This document shows, piece by piece, positions 22,441 to 31,138 of a DNA stretch of 35,011 nucleotides. Made by a program: the position numbers and the translations under genes. Position 1 is the first letter of the stretch. Every line of letters starts with the position of its first letter. Source of the DNA: Balneolaceae bacterium (lineage in GTDB: Bacteria; Bacteroidota; Rhodothermia; Balneolales; Balneolaceae); NCBI GenBank assembly GCA_007693395.1, contig REDS01000084.1, positions 1-35,011 on the forward strand. Direction: 5' to 3'. The notes beneath the pieces are model-generated. The model saw nothing but the letters and a program-made list of their open reading frames with translations. It ran no database searches and was not told where the DNA came from.

Positions 22441-25134
22441 ATGCCTAACAAACATATTATTCGAAATTCAGTGTCTATCAATCATTCGAAACGGTTAATT
22501 AGTTCATTCATTCTGCTTATTGCTCTTCTTTTTTGGGGATGTGGAAAACCATCGGTTGAACATTGGTCAGATTTTATCCCCGGCTCCGCTCTCTTTGTCA
22601 TTGTTCCTGATAGTAATACATCGCTTGAGGAGATGCTTTCATCAGATATCATTCCGCTTTTTGATGATATCAGCCCAACAGCTTTTCAGCTTGTTTCGAA
22701 TATTCAGGATGGCTCGGATGATGCCCTTCTGGTTGAAGCGTTGTTTTTATACCCGGACACATCAAACGACTGGCAGCCGGCATGGATAACACAGCAAAAA
22801 CCCAGACTGCTCAACTATCTTACTAACAATTTTCAGCCGGAATTTGAGCAGAAAAATTATGATTTTTTGCGATTTACTATCGAAAAGCTCTTCTTCTCTG
22901 ATCGAATTATTTTTGTTGTTGAACTCGGTAATTATACCCTTTTCTCTGAATCGAGCATGGCAGTTGAGAATGCTATCCGTTCGCTTACCGGCCGCATTGA
23001 ATCCGCAAATATTTCGCAAGAACAGGTAACTCCCGGTTCTGTGGTTTTTAATTTTCCGGGATTAGATGTTCTCGCAAGGCAATTTGCACAGGTTACGTAT
23101 CGCCCGTTTCTCTACAATATTTTTGATGGCACAGAGGCATCATCTTTGCAGTTTCGGCAGGGTGGCAGTGATGGCTTTAACTGGCAATTCAGCGGCAGTG
23201 TACCCTTCTCTTCTGAAAAATCTGATCTGATGAGGCTCTACTCATCCGAGCCTTCATCTTTCATGCTGGAGAGATACATCCCCATTAATGCAGCAGCCTT
23301 CTCCATTTTCCGGCCATCCCCTATATCACTACCCATAGACCATCTCGAAGCCGATACGGATACAGATAACTTCCTGCTGGCAAATCAAACCCTGATCCGT
23401 GAGCTGCGCCAATACCTTGGCAATGAGGTGGCTTTTGTATCATTTGCTGACTCAGGCCCTGCCAGTGCGAGCGAATATCTCTACATCCGCTCACTGCAAA
23501 ATGGAGAGAGGGTAAAAGCTGTTTTTGATCAGCTCGCTGAAGAAGAACTGGCCATTAGAAATGATCGAACCTATTTTATAAACAGTGAAATTATCGGGAA
23601 ACTACTTGGATCTGAGCTTTATCCAAATGCCGATTTTTATGTAACTATTTACGACAGAGTTGCAGCCATAGCCCAGCGAAACGGACTTGCAGAGAGTGTT
23701 GGCGGTGATGCTGAACGCCGCAGAGTAATGTTTTTTGATGATGATTACCAAAGTATAAGGCAGTCGTTCCCCTCAGCATTGAGCTCTATCACCTATGTGG
23801 ATGCAGCCCGTTTCGGGCGATACGTACAGCCGTGGCTCTACCCTCAAAATTACATAAACACCCTTCTTGGGCGAATGGACAGGTTTGTGGCAACTACACA
23901 GCTCAGCGAAAACGGCCAGAGCCTGAATGTAAGGCTTACAAACTTTGAGCAAGAACGCACCGAGCGCCCCTTCCGCGATCAGTGGGTTTTCCCTCTCGGG
24001 GGAGCTGACATTACCGGCAAGGTTGTTCTGGCTGATATAACCGGCAGCTCTCGTAACGAGGTGGTATTCTCTGCAGATGATGGCTTTGTGTATGTTCTGG
24101 CTACCGATGGCACACTGGTAATGCAGGCAAGTACCGAGTTGGATGTTCCGATCGGCTCGCCTGTGGTGTATGATTGGTACGGGAACAATCAAAACATCAT
24201 TATGCAGGCAGCCGGTGACAAGGTGTACGCCTGGAACCGCGACGGTGAAATTCTGCCGAATTTTCCTGTACAGATGGGTGAAGCAATATCAACACCGCTC
24301 ACAGTAATGGATATAACCGGTAATGGCGTAGCTGAGATGATTCTTGCCACAGCAGACCGCCGCGTTCATATTCTCAATACCCGCGGGCAGGCTATAAACG
24401 GCTGGCCTCAAAGTACCAACGCCACTGTTCGGCACAGCCCGTTTATCAGTAATATTGGTGGTCAGCAGTCACTTTTTGTGTTCGCCGAAAATGCGCTGCA
24501 TGCATGGAATATCAACGGTCAGCGAAGAAACGGCTTCCCTGTGTTTCTTTCCACTCAGGTAAGCGGCTCGCCTGCACGATTCCGCAATCACATCGTGGCG
24601 TCCGGTTTTGACGGCAACCTTTTCAGTGTTGGCACAAGCACTCTTTTTTCTGATGAAAACGCCACCATACACCGTTCAGATTCTCTTTATGTACAATCCC
24701 TCTCTGTTTCCAACAGCAGCCTCAACTCCACGCCCCTTTCCCAATCCGTGATGCTGAGAGGAGATGACGGTTTGTTCCGTGATGATTTTGTTCTTCTGCA
24801 ATCCTCAAACGGATCTGTGTTTCTGTATGATGCCGCTGGTGAACTGCACTTTACAAAATCCCTTGGCCAGCCCTCAGCCGATCACTTTTCACCTTTAATT
24901 GCTGATATTAACAGCGATAACCGTGAGGATATCATTGCGCTTGCAGATTTTGGAAGGCTCTATGCCTGGGATATACTTAGTGGCGACCGTCACGCAGATC
25001 TGCCCACAACCGGTATGCGATACCCTTTGATATCAGATTATTTTGGTAACGGCAACAAAGAGATTATTGCCCAGACAAGAGAAGGCCTTCAGTGCTGGAC
25101 CATCTACTTCACCCGCCGGGAGAGTGGGGAATAG
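22441..25134 (+). CDS. Lipoprotein with C-terminal beta-propeller (PQQ/FG-GAP-like repeats)
   Basis: An 897-residue predicted lipoprotein. The signal sequence has a long polar start, then SSFILLIALLFWGC with the acylated cysteine at C34. Residues about 40-510 form a large domain I do not recognise with certainty; opening phrases like PGSALFVIVPDSN and a later ERYIPINAAAFSIFRPSP are reminiscent of DUF3352-like proteins. From about residue 515 there are repeated propeller blades: DGFVYVLATDGTLVMQ, KVYAWNRDGEILPNFPVQ, RRVHILNTRGQAINGWPQ, NALHAWNINGQRRNGFPV and SDNREDIIALADFGRLYAWD. Several carry acidic D-x-x-G-N/D-x-x-x-E/D calcium-binding-like turns (DITGNGVAEMI, DINSDNREDII). It is transcribed away from the BatA-like operon across a shared dyad, so a joint envelope role is plausible. 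Confidence 0.85.
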   Translation: MPNKHIIRNSVSINHSKRLISSFILLIALLFWGCGKPSVEHWSDFIPGSALFVIVPDSNTSLEEMLSSDIIPLFDDISPTAFQLVSNIQDGSDDALLVEALFLYPDTSNDWQPAWITQQKPRLLNYLTNNFQPEFEQKNYDFLRFTIEKLFFSDRIIFVVELGNYTLFSESSMAVENAIRSLTGRIESANISQEQVTPGSVVFNFPGLDVLARQFAQVTYRPFLYNIFDGTEASSLQFRQGGSDGFNWQFSGSVPFSSEKSDLMRLYSSEPSSFMLERYIPINAAAFSIFRPSPISLPIDHLEADTDTDNFLLANQTLIRELRQYLGNEVAFVSFADSGPASASEYLYIRSLQNGERVKAVFDQLAEEELAIRNDRTYFINSEIIGKLLGSELYPNADFYVTIYDRVAAIAQRNGLAESVGGDAERRRVMFFDDDYQSIRQSFPSALSSITYVDAARFGRYVQPWLYPQNYINTLLGRMDRFVATTQLSENGQSLNVRLTNFEQERTERPFRDQWVFPLGGADITGKVVLADITGSSRNEVVFSADDGFVYVLATDGTLVMQASTELDVPIGSPVVYDWYGNNQNIIMQAAGDKVYAWNRDGEILPNFPVQMGEAISTPLTVMDITGNGVAEMILATADRRVHILNTRGQAINGWPQSTNATVRHSPFISNIGGQQSLFVFAENALHAWNINGQRRNGFPVFLSTQVSGSPARFRNHIVASGFDGNLFSVGTSTLFSDENATIHRSDSLYVQSLSVSNSSLNSTPLSQSVMLRGDDGLFRDDFVLLQSSNGSVFLYDAAGELHFTKSLGQPSADHFSPLIADINSDNREDIIALADFGRLYAWDILSGDRHADLPTTGMRYPLISDYFGNGNKEIIAQTREGLQCWTIYFTRRESGE

Positions 25135-25152
25135 GGTTTATGCACATTTCTG

Positions 25153-25230
25153 ATGAAGAAGGTGGTGGTGATTGATTTAATTGAAGGCAAACTGAGTGCA
25201 GAATTAGAGAATCGCCGGCCCGAGGAGTGA
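25153..25230 (+). other. 25-codon open frame of unknown status after the propeller lipoprotein
   Basis: An ATG at 25153 opens a 25-codon frame (starts MKKVVVIDLIEGKLSAELE) ending in TGA at 25230, 18 bases after the lipoprotein stop. It has no recognised family and no strong ribosome site. It may be a gene remnant, a tiny peptide or chance. The rest of the 168-bp convergent gap (25135-25302) is AT-rich with no clear terminator. Confidence 0.15.
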
Positions 25231-25302
25231 GACAGCTTTTATCAAATTTCATTTTTATTTCTGCTTAACATGAGTTTATTTTTTTTAACGAACTCTTGCT
25301 AC

Positions 25303-26211
25303 TTAAAGAATATCAGCCAATGCCTCTTCAAGATCGGCGAAATCAAATTCGAAACCGGTTACCTCCAGTACTTTTGGTTTAACATTCAGGCTGCTTAGAA
25401 TGGGTTGAGCTGCCTCACCCAGTGCGATGTTAAGTGCAAATTCCGGTACACGGAATAGAGATGGCCGTCCCATTACCCTGCCCATCGCTTTTGCCAGATC
25501 GTTCATTGTAGCGGCATTTGGCCCACATGCATTATATGGCCCTGAAAGAGTCTTGTTCTCTATCGGGTAAAGAATGGCATTACAGAGATCGCGCATGTGG
25601 ATCCACGGTACATATTGATTGCCTGAACCTATGGGTCCACCCACAAACATTTTGTATGGCAGCAACATTTTTTCAACAACGCCACCATCTTTTTCAAGTA
25701 CAATGCCAATTCTTGGTATGGCAACGCGCACATTATTGCTTTGAGCTTTCAGTGCTTCTTTTTCCCAGTCAATGCAAACGTTGGCAAGAAAGTCTTCACC
25801 GTTTGTACTTCCTTCATTAAGCTCTTTATTACCTGAATCACCATAAATTCCAACTGCTGAGGCTGATATAAACAGTTCCGGCGGATTTTTGGCCTTACGG
25901 ATTCCCTCCGCAAGCTCTCTTGTTGAATCTATGCGGCTGTCGTAAATCTGCTTTTTTACACTTTCACTCCATCGCTGGCCAAACAGGTTTTCTCCAACCA
26001 GATTAATTACAATATCTGCGCTCTCAATTGCATCACTGAGTTCATCATTACCCCAGCCTATATACTTTCTGTTTTCAGCCTGTTGCTCGGAATACTTGTC
26101 GGGCGACCTGGTAATCAGAGTTAGAAAGTGCCCTTCTTTTAAGAGTTCGGAACAGAGATAGCTTCCTATAAATCCGGTACCGCCAGTAATGAGTATCTGT
26201 TTGGTGTCCAT
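25303..26211 (-). CDS. TIGR01777-family NAD-dependent epimerase/dehydratase-like protein
   Basis: A 302-residue short-chain dehydrogenase/reductase of the extended type, in the YfcH/TIGR01777 group. The dinucleotide-binding loop GGTGFIG is at residues 10-16. Next are INLVGENLFGQRWSESVKKQIYDSRI, ISASAVGIYGDSGNKELNE with the active-site serine and tyrosine region, and PRIGIVLEKDGG. The C-terminal DUF1731-like segment is VPEFALNIALGEAAQPILSSLNVKPKVLEVTGFEF. The physiological substrate of this family is unsettled. It follows cdsA on the same strand after 40 bases, so it may be the last gene of the long lipid/envelope unit. Confidence 0.93.
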   Translation of the reverse strand: MDTKQILITGGTGFIGSYLCSELLKEGHFLTLITRSPDKYSEQQAENRKYIGWGNDELSDAIESADIVINLVGENLFGQRWSESVKKQIYDSRIDSTRELAEGIRKAKNPPELFISASAVGIYGDSGNKELNEGSTNGEDFLANVCIDWEKEALKAQSNNVRVAIPRIGIVLEKDGGVVEKMLLPYKMFVGGPIGSGNQYVPWIHMRDLCNAILYPIENKTLSGPYNACGPNAATMNDLAKAMGRVMGRPSLFRVPEFALNIALGEAAQPILSSLNVKPKVLEVTGFEFDFADLEEALADIL

Positions 26212-26245
26212 ATTCGTATAACGTTCAAGAGGTGAAAATCAATCC

Positions 26246-26262
26246 TTTTGATCAGATCAAAA
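26246..26262. repeat. 17-bp dyad at the cdsA stop codon
   Basis: TTTTGATC-A-GATCAAAA is a perfect 8-1-8 inverted repeat overlapping the cdsA TGA (26252-26254). It has no GC stem or T-tract, so it is a poor terminator. It could be a binding site ahead of the epimerase gene or chance. Confidence 0.25.
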
Positions 26263-27052
26263 AGTAAAAATAGAAAAATATGAAGGGGGCTGACAGAATC
26301 ATGGAATCAAACCTGTCGAAGAGGCCGCCGTGTCCGGGCAACAGGGATGATGAATCTTTTACACTTGCGAGGCGTTTTAATTTACTTGCAGCAATATCCC
26401 CGAGCGGACCGAAGATGCTTATGAGAAAGACTGCCGCCGGTAAGTGCCATAGGGTTAGCGGGAATGGATCTGCCAAAAGGTAAACAATCAGATAGCCTGC
26501 GGCCGCACCAAGAAACCCAAACAAAAACCCTTCTACAGTCTTTTTGGGACTTATTTTTGGAGCCAGCGGTCGTTTGCCAAAAGTTTTCCCTCCAAAATAG
26601 GCAAATACATCGTTCCCCCATATCATGAAAAAGAGGGCCAGTGTTAGCCAGAAACCGTCGGTCTCAAGCCCGAGATTTCTAATCTGAACAATCATAAAAA
26701 AACCAATCGGTGCATAAATTCCGGTAAAAAGTGTACTCAGCCACCTGCCCGACGCTTCACTTTTCTTGTCGATTATTGCCCAGATTGTAACAAGTAAGAG
26801 CGCAGAAGAGACAGATATAACTACAATTTCCGGAAGCAGAGGCAGTATCCAGAATGTAAACCCGAGCAGTACGGAGAGTGGAAAAAAATCAGGGCTGTCG
26901 GCTGCGGTTACTATTCTGTGAACTTCCCATAGTGTAAAACCGGCTAAAATTCCCATCAGAATTTCAAAAGGACGCCCACCAAACCACGTTACAACCAAAA
27001 CCAATGCGGCAGCGGGTACAGCAAACAGTACTCTTTTTGTTAGTTCACTCAA
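26252..27052 (-). CDS. cdsA: Phosphatidate cytidylyltransferase
   Basis: Makes CDP-diacylglycerol from phosphatidate and CTP in the inner membrane, the branch point of phospholipid synthesis. It has 266 residues and about seven to eight hydrophobic segments. The family signature is complete near the C-terminus (residues about 223-249): SKLKRLASVKDSSSLLPGHG followed by GLFDRFDS. The reading frame starts with TTG at 27052, overlapping the stop of the DUF2007-like gene (TTGA); no in-frame ATG precedes the first membrane segment. This overlap implies translational coupling. Confidence 0.95.
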   Translation of the reverse strand: MSELTKRVLFAVPAAALVLVVTWFGGRPFEILMGILAGFTLWEVHRIVTAADSPDFFPLSVLLGFTFWILPLLPEIVVISVSSALLLVTIWAIIDKKSEASGRWLSTLFTGIYAPIGFFMIVQIRNLGLETDGFWLTLALFFMIWGNDVFAYFGGKTFGKRPLAPKISPKKTVEGFLFGFLGAAAGYLIVYLLADPFPLTLWHLPAAVFLISIFGPLGDIAASKLKRLASVKDSSSLLPGHGGLFDRFDSMILSAPFIFFYFYFLI

Positions 27053-27339
27053 TTATCCGTGGTTTGATCATCAGTAGATTCGTTATCGTCTTGTTGCTCT
27101 TCATTCAGTGCGGCAAGAGCTTTCCGTGCCTTTTTCTCGAAATCTGCCGGTACATAGAGGTATACCATAGACATCTCCCCTATGTTAAGGCTGTAAGATG
27201 AGTCTCGCTTTGAAAGGATATTTGATGGAATCTTCAAACTGGCAAGATAGCTTTTTGCAAGCTGCACCTCGTACTCTGTGCCTTTTTCGAGAACGCATAC
27301 CCAATTGTTAATTTCGTTTGGCTTTGATCCCCGCAGCAT
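27049..27339 (-). CDS. DUF2007-like small protein
   Basis: A 96-residue soluble protein. NNWVCVLEKGTEYEVQLAKSYLASLKIPSNILSKRDSSY and MVYLYVPADFEKKARKAL match the pattern of DUF2007 (putative prokaryotic signal-transducing protein: a compact alpha/beta domain about 65-75 residues long). An acidic tail rich in D, E, Q and N follows. The function is unknown. Its ATG overlaps the stop of the CPBP gene by one base (TAATG), and its stop overlaps the cdsA start by four, so it is tightly embedded in the unit. Confidence 0.75.
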   Translation of the reverse strand: MLRGSKPNEINNWVCVLEKGTEYEVQLAKSYLASLKIPSNILSKRDSSYSLNIGEMSMVYLYVPADFEKKARKALAALNEEQQDDNESTDDQTTDN

Positions 27340-28268
27340 TACGATGTTGGATTTCCATTAAAGTTAGACTGACGAAACATTACTGCCACAAGTAATCCAC
27401 TAATAAAAATACTTACTAAAAGGAGCCATATCGGTGGCAGAGCTTCTGCATTCATCTCACGAAACATAAGCTCCGGAAAATTAATCCCAGCTACAACTGC
27501 AGCTCCGTTATTTAAGAAGTGAGCGATAATTGCAGGCCATAGCGATCCGCTAAGCCATGTCATCAATGCGAGGATTGCCCCCAACGTTGCAAGCGGTAGC
27601 AGGTTACCCAGCTGAATATGAAACAACCCAAAAATGATGCTAGAAACAATTATTGCAGTGATAATACCCCAGCTTTTTTCAAATGATCGCATTACATAAC
27701 CGCGAAACAGAACCTCTTCACAAAGTGCCGGAACAACAGCAATATTAAAAAGTGCGAAAAGAAGAACTCCCTCGGTAGTTAAGAAGTTCTGAATCATCTG
27801 ATACTGATCAGTCTGCAGATTTGTAAAAAATTCGGGTACGGGCAGCAGTGAGTTCAGATAACCAAGATACATTACTGCTGGTTGAGCAGCCAGAATCAGC
27901 AGCCCCCCCAGCATCAGATATTTTAATGTATCTGTATGCCAGCGGATGCGCAGATACTCTTTCACTCCTTCGCCGATTGTATGCAACCGGGTAACTACAA
28001 ACGTTGCCAGGCCAATAAATAGAATCTGCCCTGTTGAATTTCCAATAAAGAGCAGATCCATTCTGCTTGTAAGAAGATCGGCAGCATCACTGATTTCAGA
28101 AAAAGCACCGGTCAAGAACATCAATCCGGTAAAAACGAGAGCTGCCGTGGCCTGGAATGAGATAAAGGCAACTACGAGCCAGATCATTACAATAGCCCAA
28201 TGGGCAAAACCGTTACGTTCTGCCCAGGAATGCTGATAATTATATGGCTGATGTTCGAAACTGCTCAT
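27339..28268 (-). CDS. CPBP-family intramembrane metalloprotease-like protein
   Basis: A 309-residue multi-spanning inner-membrane protein of the CPBP (CAAX protease/bacteriocin-processing, Abi) family. Motif 1 is EEVLFRG with E184, E185 and R189; motif 2 is FGLFHIQ with H217; motif 3 is WPAIIAHFLNNGAA with H250 and N253/N254. These are the residues expected for an active glutamyl-type intramembrane protease. About seven to eight hydrophobic segments are visible. The substrate is unknown. The gene follows the DUF4199-like gene by 8 bases and overlaps the next by one. Its role here among lipid genes is probably envelope related rather than immunity. Confidence 0.92.
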   Translation of the reverse strand: MSSFEHQPYNYQHSWAERNGFAHWAIVMIWLVVAFISFQATAALVFTGLMFLTGAFSEISDAADLLTSRMDLLFIGNSTGQILFIGLATFVVTRLHTIGEGVKEYLRIRWHTDTLKYLMLGGLLILAAQPAVMYLGYLNSLLPVPEFFTNLQTDQYQMIQNFLTTEGVLLFALFNIAVVPALCEEVLFRGYVMRSFEKSWGIITAIIVSSIIFGLFHIQLGNLLPLATLGAILALMTWLSGSLWPAIIAHFLNNGAAVVAGINFPELMFREMNAEALPPIWLLLVSIFISGLLVAVMFRQSNFNGNPTS

Positions 28269-28276
28269 TGAATTTT

Positions 28277-28867
28277 TTAGAGTTCGTCCTCTTTTTTCTC
28301 AGCAAAAATTGCCACACCGATAAGTGCTGTAATGAGGTTAAACAATCCTGTAACAGGAATACCCCAAAAAAGCTGGCGAAGAGCAGATTGATCCATAGAA
28401 TCTGCCATAGTATCAATCAGATCATCTCTGGTTGATGAAGGCATGTCCATCGCTTCTATATTTGCAATGATCGATTCAAGAATTTTTTGGTTGTACTCCG
28501 GATCAAAAAGCAAAACCCACAACTCGCTTAGCACTAAAGAAATAACTGTGATTACAGCGCCGGTTAAAAAACCAAGAGCTGCACCCTGACCCAATTTCAA
28601 AAAAGGAGAAACTTCTTTTGTGTAGTGCCATACCGTTACCATACCTGCAAAAGCGGTGATGAGGCAAATTATCCCGCTGCTTATTGTGGCTGGTGAGAAA
28701 AAAGAACCCGTTGGCTCGGAATTTATCTGTTGATAACCAAAAAAGAGGCCGGCTACAAAACTGACCAATCCAAATATCGCACCAACTATAACGATGCTGG
28801 GCCAGTAGCTTGCTATTGAAAATTTATGTTCCTGTGCAGTATCATGTTCATTCATCGTTATGCTCAC
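28277..28867 (-). CDS. DUF4199-like membrane protein
   Basis: A 196-residue membrane protein of unknown function with about four hydrophobic segments (near residues 22-45, 57-82, 92-118 and 165-190). A soluble loop between the third and fourth (EYNQKILESIIANIEAMDMPSSTRDDLIDTMADSMDQSALRQ) resembles the amphipathic insert seen in DUF4199 proteins of Bacteroidota. The frame opens with GTG at 28867, overlapping the stop of the DUF2085 gene (GTGA), but an ATG four codons later (28855) is an equally good start. It lies 8 bases before the CPBP gene. Confidence 0.65.
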   Translation of the reverse strand: MSITMNEHDTAQEHKFSIASYWPSIVIVGAIFGLVSFVAGLFFGYQQINSEPTGSFFSPATISSGIICLITAFAGMVTVWHYTKEVSPFLKLGQGAALGFLTGAVITVISLVLSELWVLLFDPEYNQKILESIIANIEAMDMPSSTRDDLIDTMADSMDQSALRQLFWGIPVTGLFNLITALIGVAIFAEKKEDEL

Positions 28868-29304
28868 TGTTTTTGTTTAAATAGTTCTGATATAACTGCT
28901 GCAACCGCAATGCCTAAAAGCAGCCCCAGCATAAATCTGCTTATATTTGTGTTAACCCATAAACCAAGCAAATTACCGGTAAAATCAGCAATTTGAAGGA
29001 ATACAGTACATAAAAGAAACCGTAATGTCCATTTTTTACTTGCCTTTAACCGTATCATCACAGGAATAGATAACCAGCCGGCAAGTAACCCGGCAAATAT
29101 ACCAAAACATCGGGTATTTACTGCCATCTGAACGCCATTAATGGAAAAAGATCTATCCGGCATTTGATGACACACACCCTCAAGAAGCCTTCCCGTCCAG
29201 TGCCCAATGGTTTGTTCGGCTCCCCAGATCCCTCCTCCAAGCGAAACTATCACCAGAAAAATAAGCGAAGCAAGAATACTTGTATAAAACCATCTGTGTT
29301 GCAT
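28864..29304 (-). CDS. DUF2085-family membrane protein
   Basis: A 146-residue protein with about four hydrophobic segments. Between the first and second is the DUF2085 signature: CHQMPDRSFSINGVQMAVNTRCFGIFAGLLAG, with C45-H46 and R65-C66. The Cys-His-Gln plus Arg-Cys arrangement suggests a metal or redox site near the membrane face, but no function is established. Its ATG directly abuts the thioesterase stop codon (no gap), and its stop overlaps the next gene, so it is co-translated with its neighbours. Confidence 0.85.
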   Translation of the reverse strand: MQHRWFYTSILASLIFLVIVSLGGGIWGAEQTIGHWTGRLLEGVCHQMPDRSFSINGVQMAVNTRCFGIFAGLLAGWLSIPVMIRLKASKKWTLRFLLCTVFLQIADFTGNLLGLWVNTNISRFMLGLLLGIAVAAVISELFKQKQ

Positions 29305-29739
29305 TTACGGCTTTGATTTCACAAGATCGAGAAAATTATCGGGTGCTTTGCACGGTTTTCTGCTTTCAGCATCAGCAAAGCAGAGATTTACCTGGCCCAA
29401 AACATGCGGTGCTGTTTGCCTGTACGTGGTTACCCGGTACCACGTTTCCAATTTTATGAGCGGTTTCTTGAAAACAGAAACCTCAACTGCCATCTCTTCA
29501 TCATAAAACACCGGAGACTTGTACTCAATCTGAGAAAAAATCACAGGCAGCATAAATCCTTCATCTTCTAACTGCGCATAAGAGAGCCCGAGTGACCTGA
29601 TCAACTCCGTTCGGGCAACTTCAAAATATTCCAGGTAGCGGGCGTAGTACACATAACCCATTTTATCCGTTTCGCCATACCTGCTTCTAAGCCGGTGTGT
29701 ATAGGTAATGATTGGCTTACTTTCAGGTAATGTAATCAT
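29305..29739 (-). CDS. Acyl-CoA thioesterase, YbgC-like hotdog fold
   Basis: A 144-residue 4HBT-type hotdog enzyme that hydrolyses acyl-CoA or acyl-ACP thioesters. The signature YGETDKMGYVYYARYLEYFEVARTELIRSLG contains the catalytic aspartate D25 and the following central helix. The length fits a single hotdog domain acting as a tetramer. It starts 12 bases after accA, linking it with fatty-acid initiation and the phospholipid genes downstream. Confidence 0.92.
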   Translation of the reverse strand: MITLPESKPIITYTHRLRSRYGETDKMGYVYYARYLEYFEVARTELIRSLGLSYAQLEDEGFMLPVIFSQIEYKSPVFYDEEMAVEVSVFKKPLIKLETWYRVTTYRQTAPHVLGQVNLCFADAESRKPCKAPDNFLDLVKSKP

Positions 29740-29751
29740 GCTAAGGGATCA

Positions 29752-30720
29752 TCAGGCATCTGACTTCGGGGCAGCTTTTTCCCACTCACCCATAGCGGCA
29801 TACTTTTCGATACGCTGGTCAACGAGTTTTGCCGGCTTCATTTTTTTGAGCCGTTTGAGGCTTTTCAGGATTTGATCTTTCACTGCCTGGGCCGATTTTT
29901 TATGATTGCGATGCGCCCCTCCAAGTGGCTCTGCAATTACACCGTCAATCACTTTTAGCTCCAGCAGATCTTTAGCTGTGAGTTTCAGCGCGGATGCAGC
30001 CTGTTCTTTATACTCCCATGTTTTCCAGAGAATGGATGAACACGATTCGGGCGAAATTACGGAGTACCAGGTATTTTCCATCATGTAGAGTTCGTTACCC
30101 ATCCCGATACCAATTGCCCCGCCGCTCGCACCTTCACCAATAACGATACTTATAATTGGCACCTCCAGCACGGCCATCAACTTAAGATTTCTGGCAATGG
30201 CTTCTGCCTGGCCACGCTCTTCTGCTTCCAGGCCGGGAAAAGCGCCTGGGGTATCGAGCAATGTTACAACGGGGATATTAAACTTTTCAGCCATTTTCAT
30301 CAGTCTGTACGCTTTTCGGTAACCCTCGGGATTGGCCATTCCAAAATTTCTGTACTGTCTCGATTTAGTATCCCGCCCTTTCTGATGGCCGATAATCATT
30401 ACCGACTCCCCATCAATTGTTGCAAGGCCGCCAACCATCGCTTTATCATCCGCGTGGTATCTGTCTCCATGAAGCTCAATGAAATCTTCCGTCATCAGAT
30501 CGATATAATCCAGCGTGTAAGGCCGTTCGGGATGGCGCGCAAGCTGTACCCGCTGCCATCGTGTTAAGTTAGTGAAGATAGATTCACGCAGCTGGTCAGC
30601 TTTTTCTCTGAGGCGGTCAATTTCCGGCTTTAATACTTCATCGCCGAGCGAGAGGGCATTCAGCTCTTCAATTTTTTTCTCTAACTCTTCAATTGGCTGT
30701 TCAAAATCGAGATATTGCAT
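29752..30720 (-). CDS. accA: Acetyl-CoA carboxylase carboxyltransferase subunit alpha
   Basis: Carboxyltransferase alpha subunit that, with AccD, transfers CO2 from biotin to acetyl-CoA to make malonyl-CoA for fatty-acid synthesis. It has 322 residues. The N-terminal helical region is [20 protein letters not shown]. Core motifs are [73 protein letters not shown] and [22 protein letters not shown]. accD, accB and accC are not in the window. It lies 74 bases after gldC, with an AT-rich spacer that could hold its own promoter. Confidence 0.97.
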   Translation of the reverse strand: MQYLDFEQPIEELEKKIEELNALSLGDEVLKPEIDRLREKADQLRESIFTNLTRWQRVQLARHPERPYTLDYIDLMTEDFIELHGDRYHADDKAMVGGLATIDGESVMIIGHQKGRDTKSRQYRNFGMANPEGYRKAYRLMKMAEKFNIPVVTLLDTPGAFPGLEAEERGQAEAIARNLKLMAVLEVPIISIVIGEGASGGAIGIGMGNELYMMENTWYSVISPESCSSILWKTWEYKEQAASALKLTAKDLLELKVIDGVIAEPLGGAHRNHKKSAQAVKDQILKSLKRLKKMKPAKLVDQRIEKYAAMGEWEKAAPKSDA

Positions 30721-30794
30721 GGTACTGGTTTTGCTAATTGCAGGTTTTTGTTTTTAATATAACAACAAATCACTTTGTATTGCTAAAGCTTCTC

Positions 30795-31130
30795 TTATTC
30801 GGCAATTTCCATTTTTTCGGCAAAGTAATCGCAAAAGTCTCTCATGTCACCACTAATGCGTTCATCATTGGTAGAGTTCTGAAGTGTATCGGCCATGCTT
30901 TTTAATGTTTGATGGAAGAAAATTTTCATTTCGTCGATGGTCATATCCTTCGTCCAGAGATCGAGCCTCAGGGTATCCTTGTTTTTATGATCCCAAAGGG
31001 CCAGTATCATCGCACGGCATTCTGCTTTATCGTAGCCTTTAAGGTCGGTGGCGGACCATTCTATGGCTTCCGGGATATTTTTATCATCGAGCTTTACTTC
31101 AATTCCAATTTTTTTTGACTGATTTGACAT
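30795..31130 (-). CDS. gldC: Gliding motility-family protein GldC
   Basis: A 111-residue soluble protein. The TLRLDLWTKDMTIDEMKIFFHQTLKSMADTL segment and the C-terminal MRDFCDYFAEKME are highly characteristic of GldC, a small cytoplasmic protein first linked to gliding motility in Flavobacterium but found in many non-gliding Bacteroidota. No other gld/spr genes are in the window, so motility cannot be inferred. It starts 8 bases after rluD ends. Confidence 0.92.
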   Translation of the reverse strand: MSNQSKKIGIEVKLDDKNIPEAIEWSATDLKGYDKAECRAMILALWDHKNKDTLRLDLWTKDMTIDEMKIFFHQTLKSMADTLQNSTNDERISGDMRDFCDYFAEKMEIAE

Positions 31131-31138
31131 GGATAGAT

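Noticed and set aside
27339-28268. CPBP protein as an abortive-infection defence gene
   Set aside because: The family includes Abi proteins, but the neighbours are lipid and envelope housekeeping genes with no defence or mobile genes nearby.
30795-31130. GldC as evidence of gliding motility
   Set aside because: GldC occurs in non-gliding Bacteroidota and none of the other gliding machinery genes are present here.
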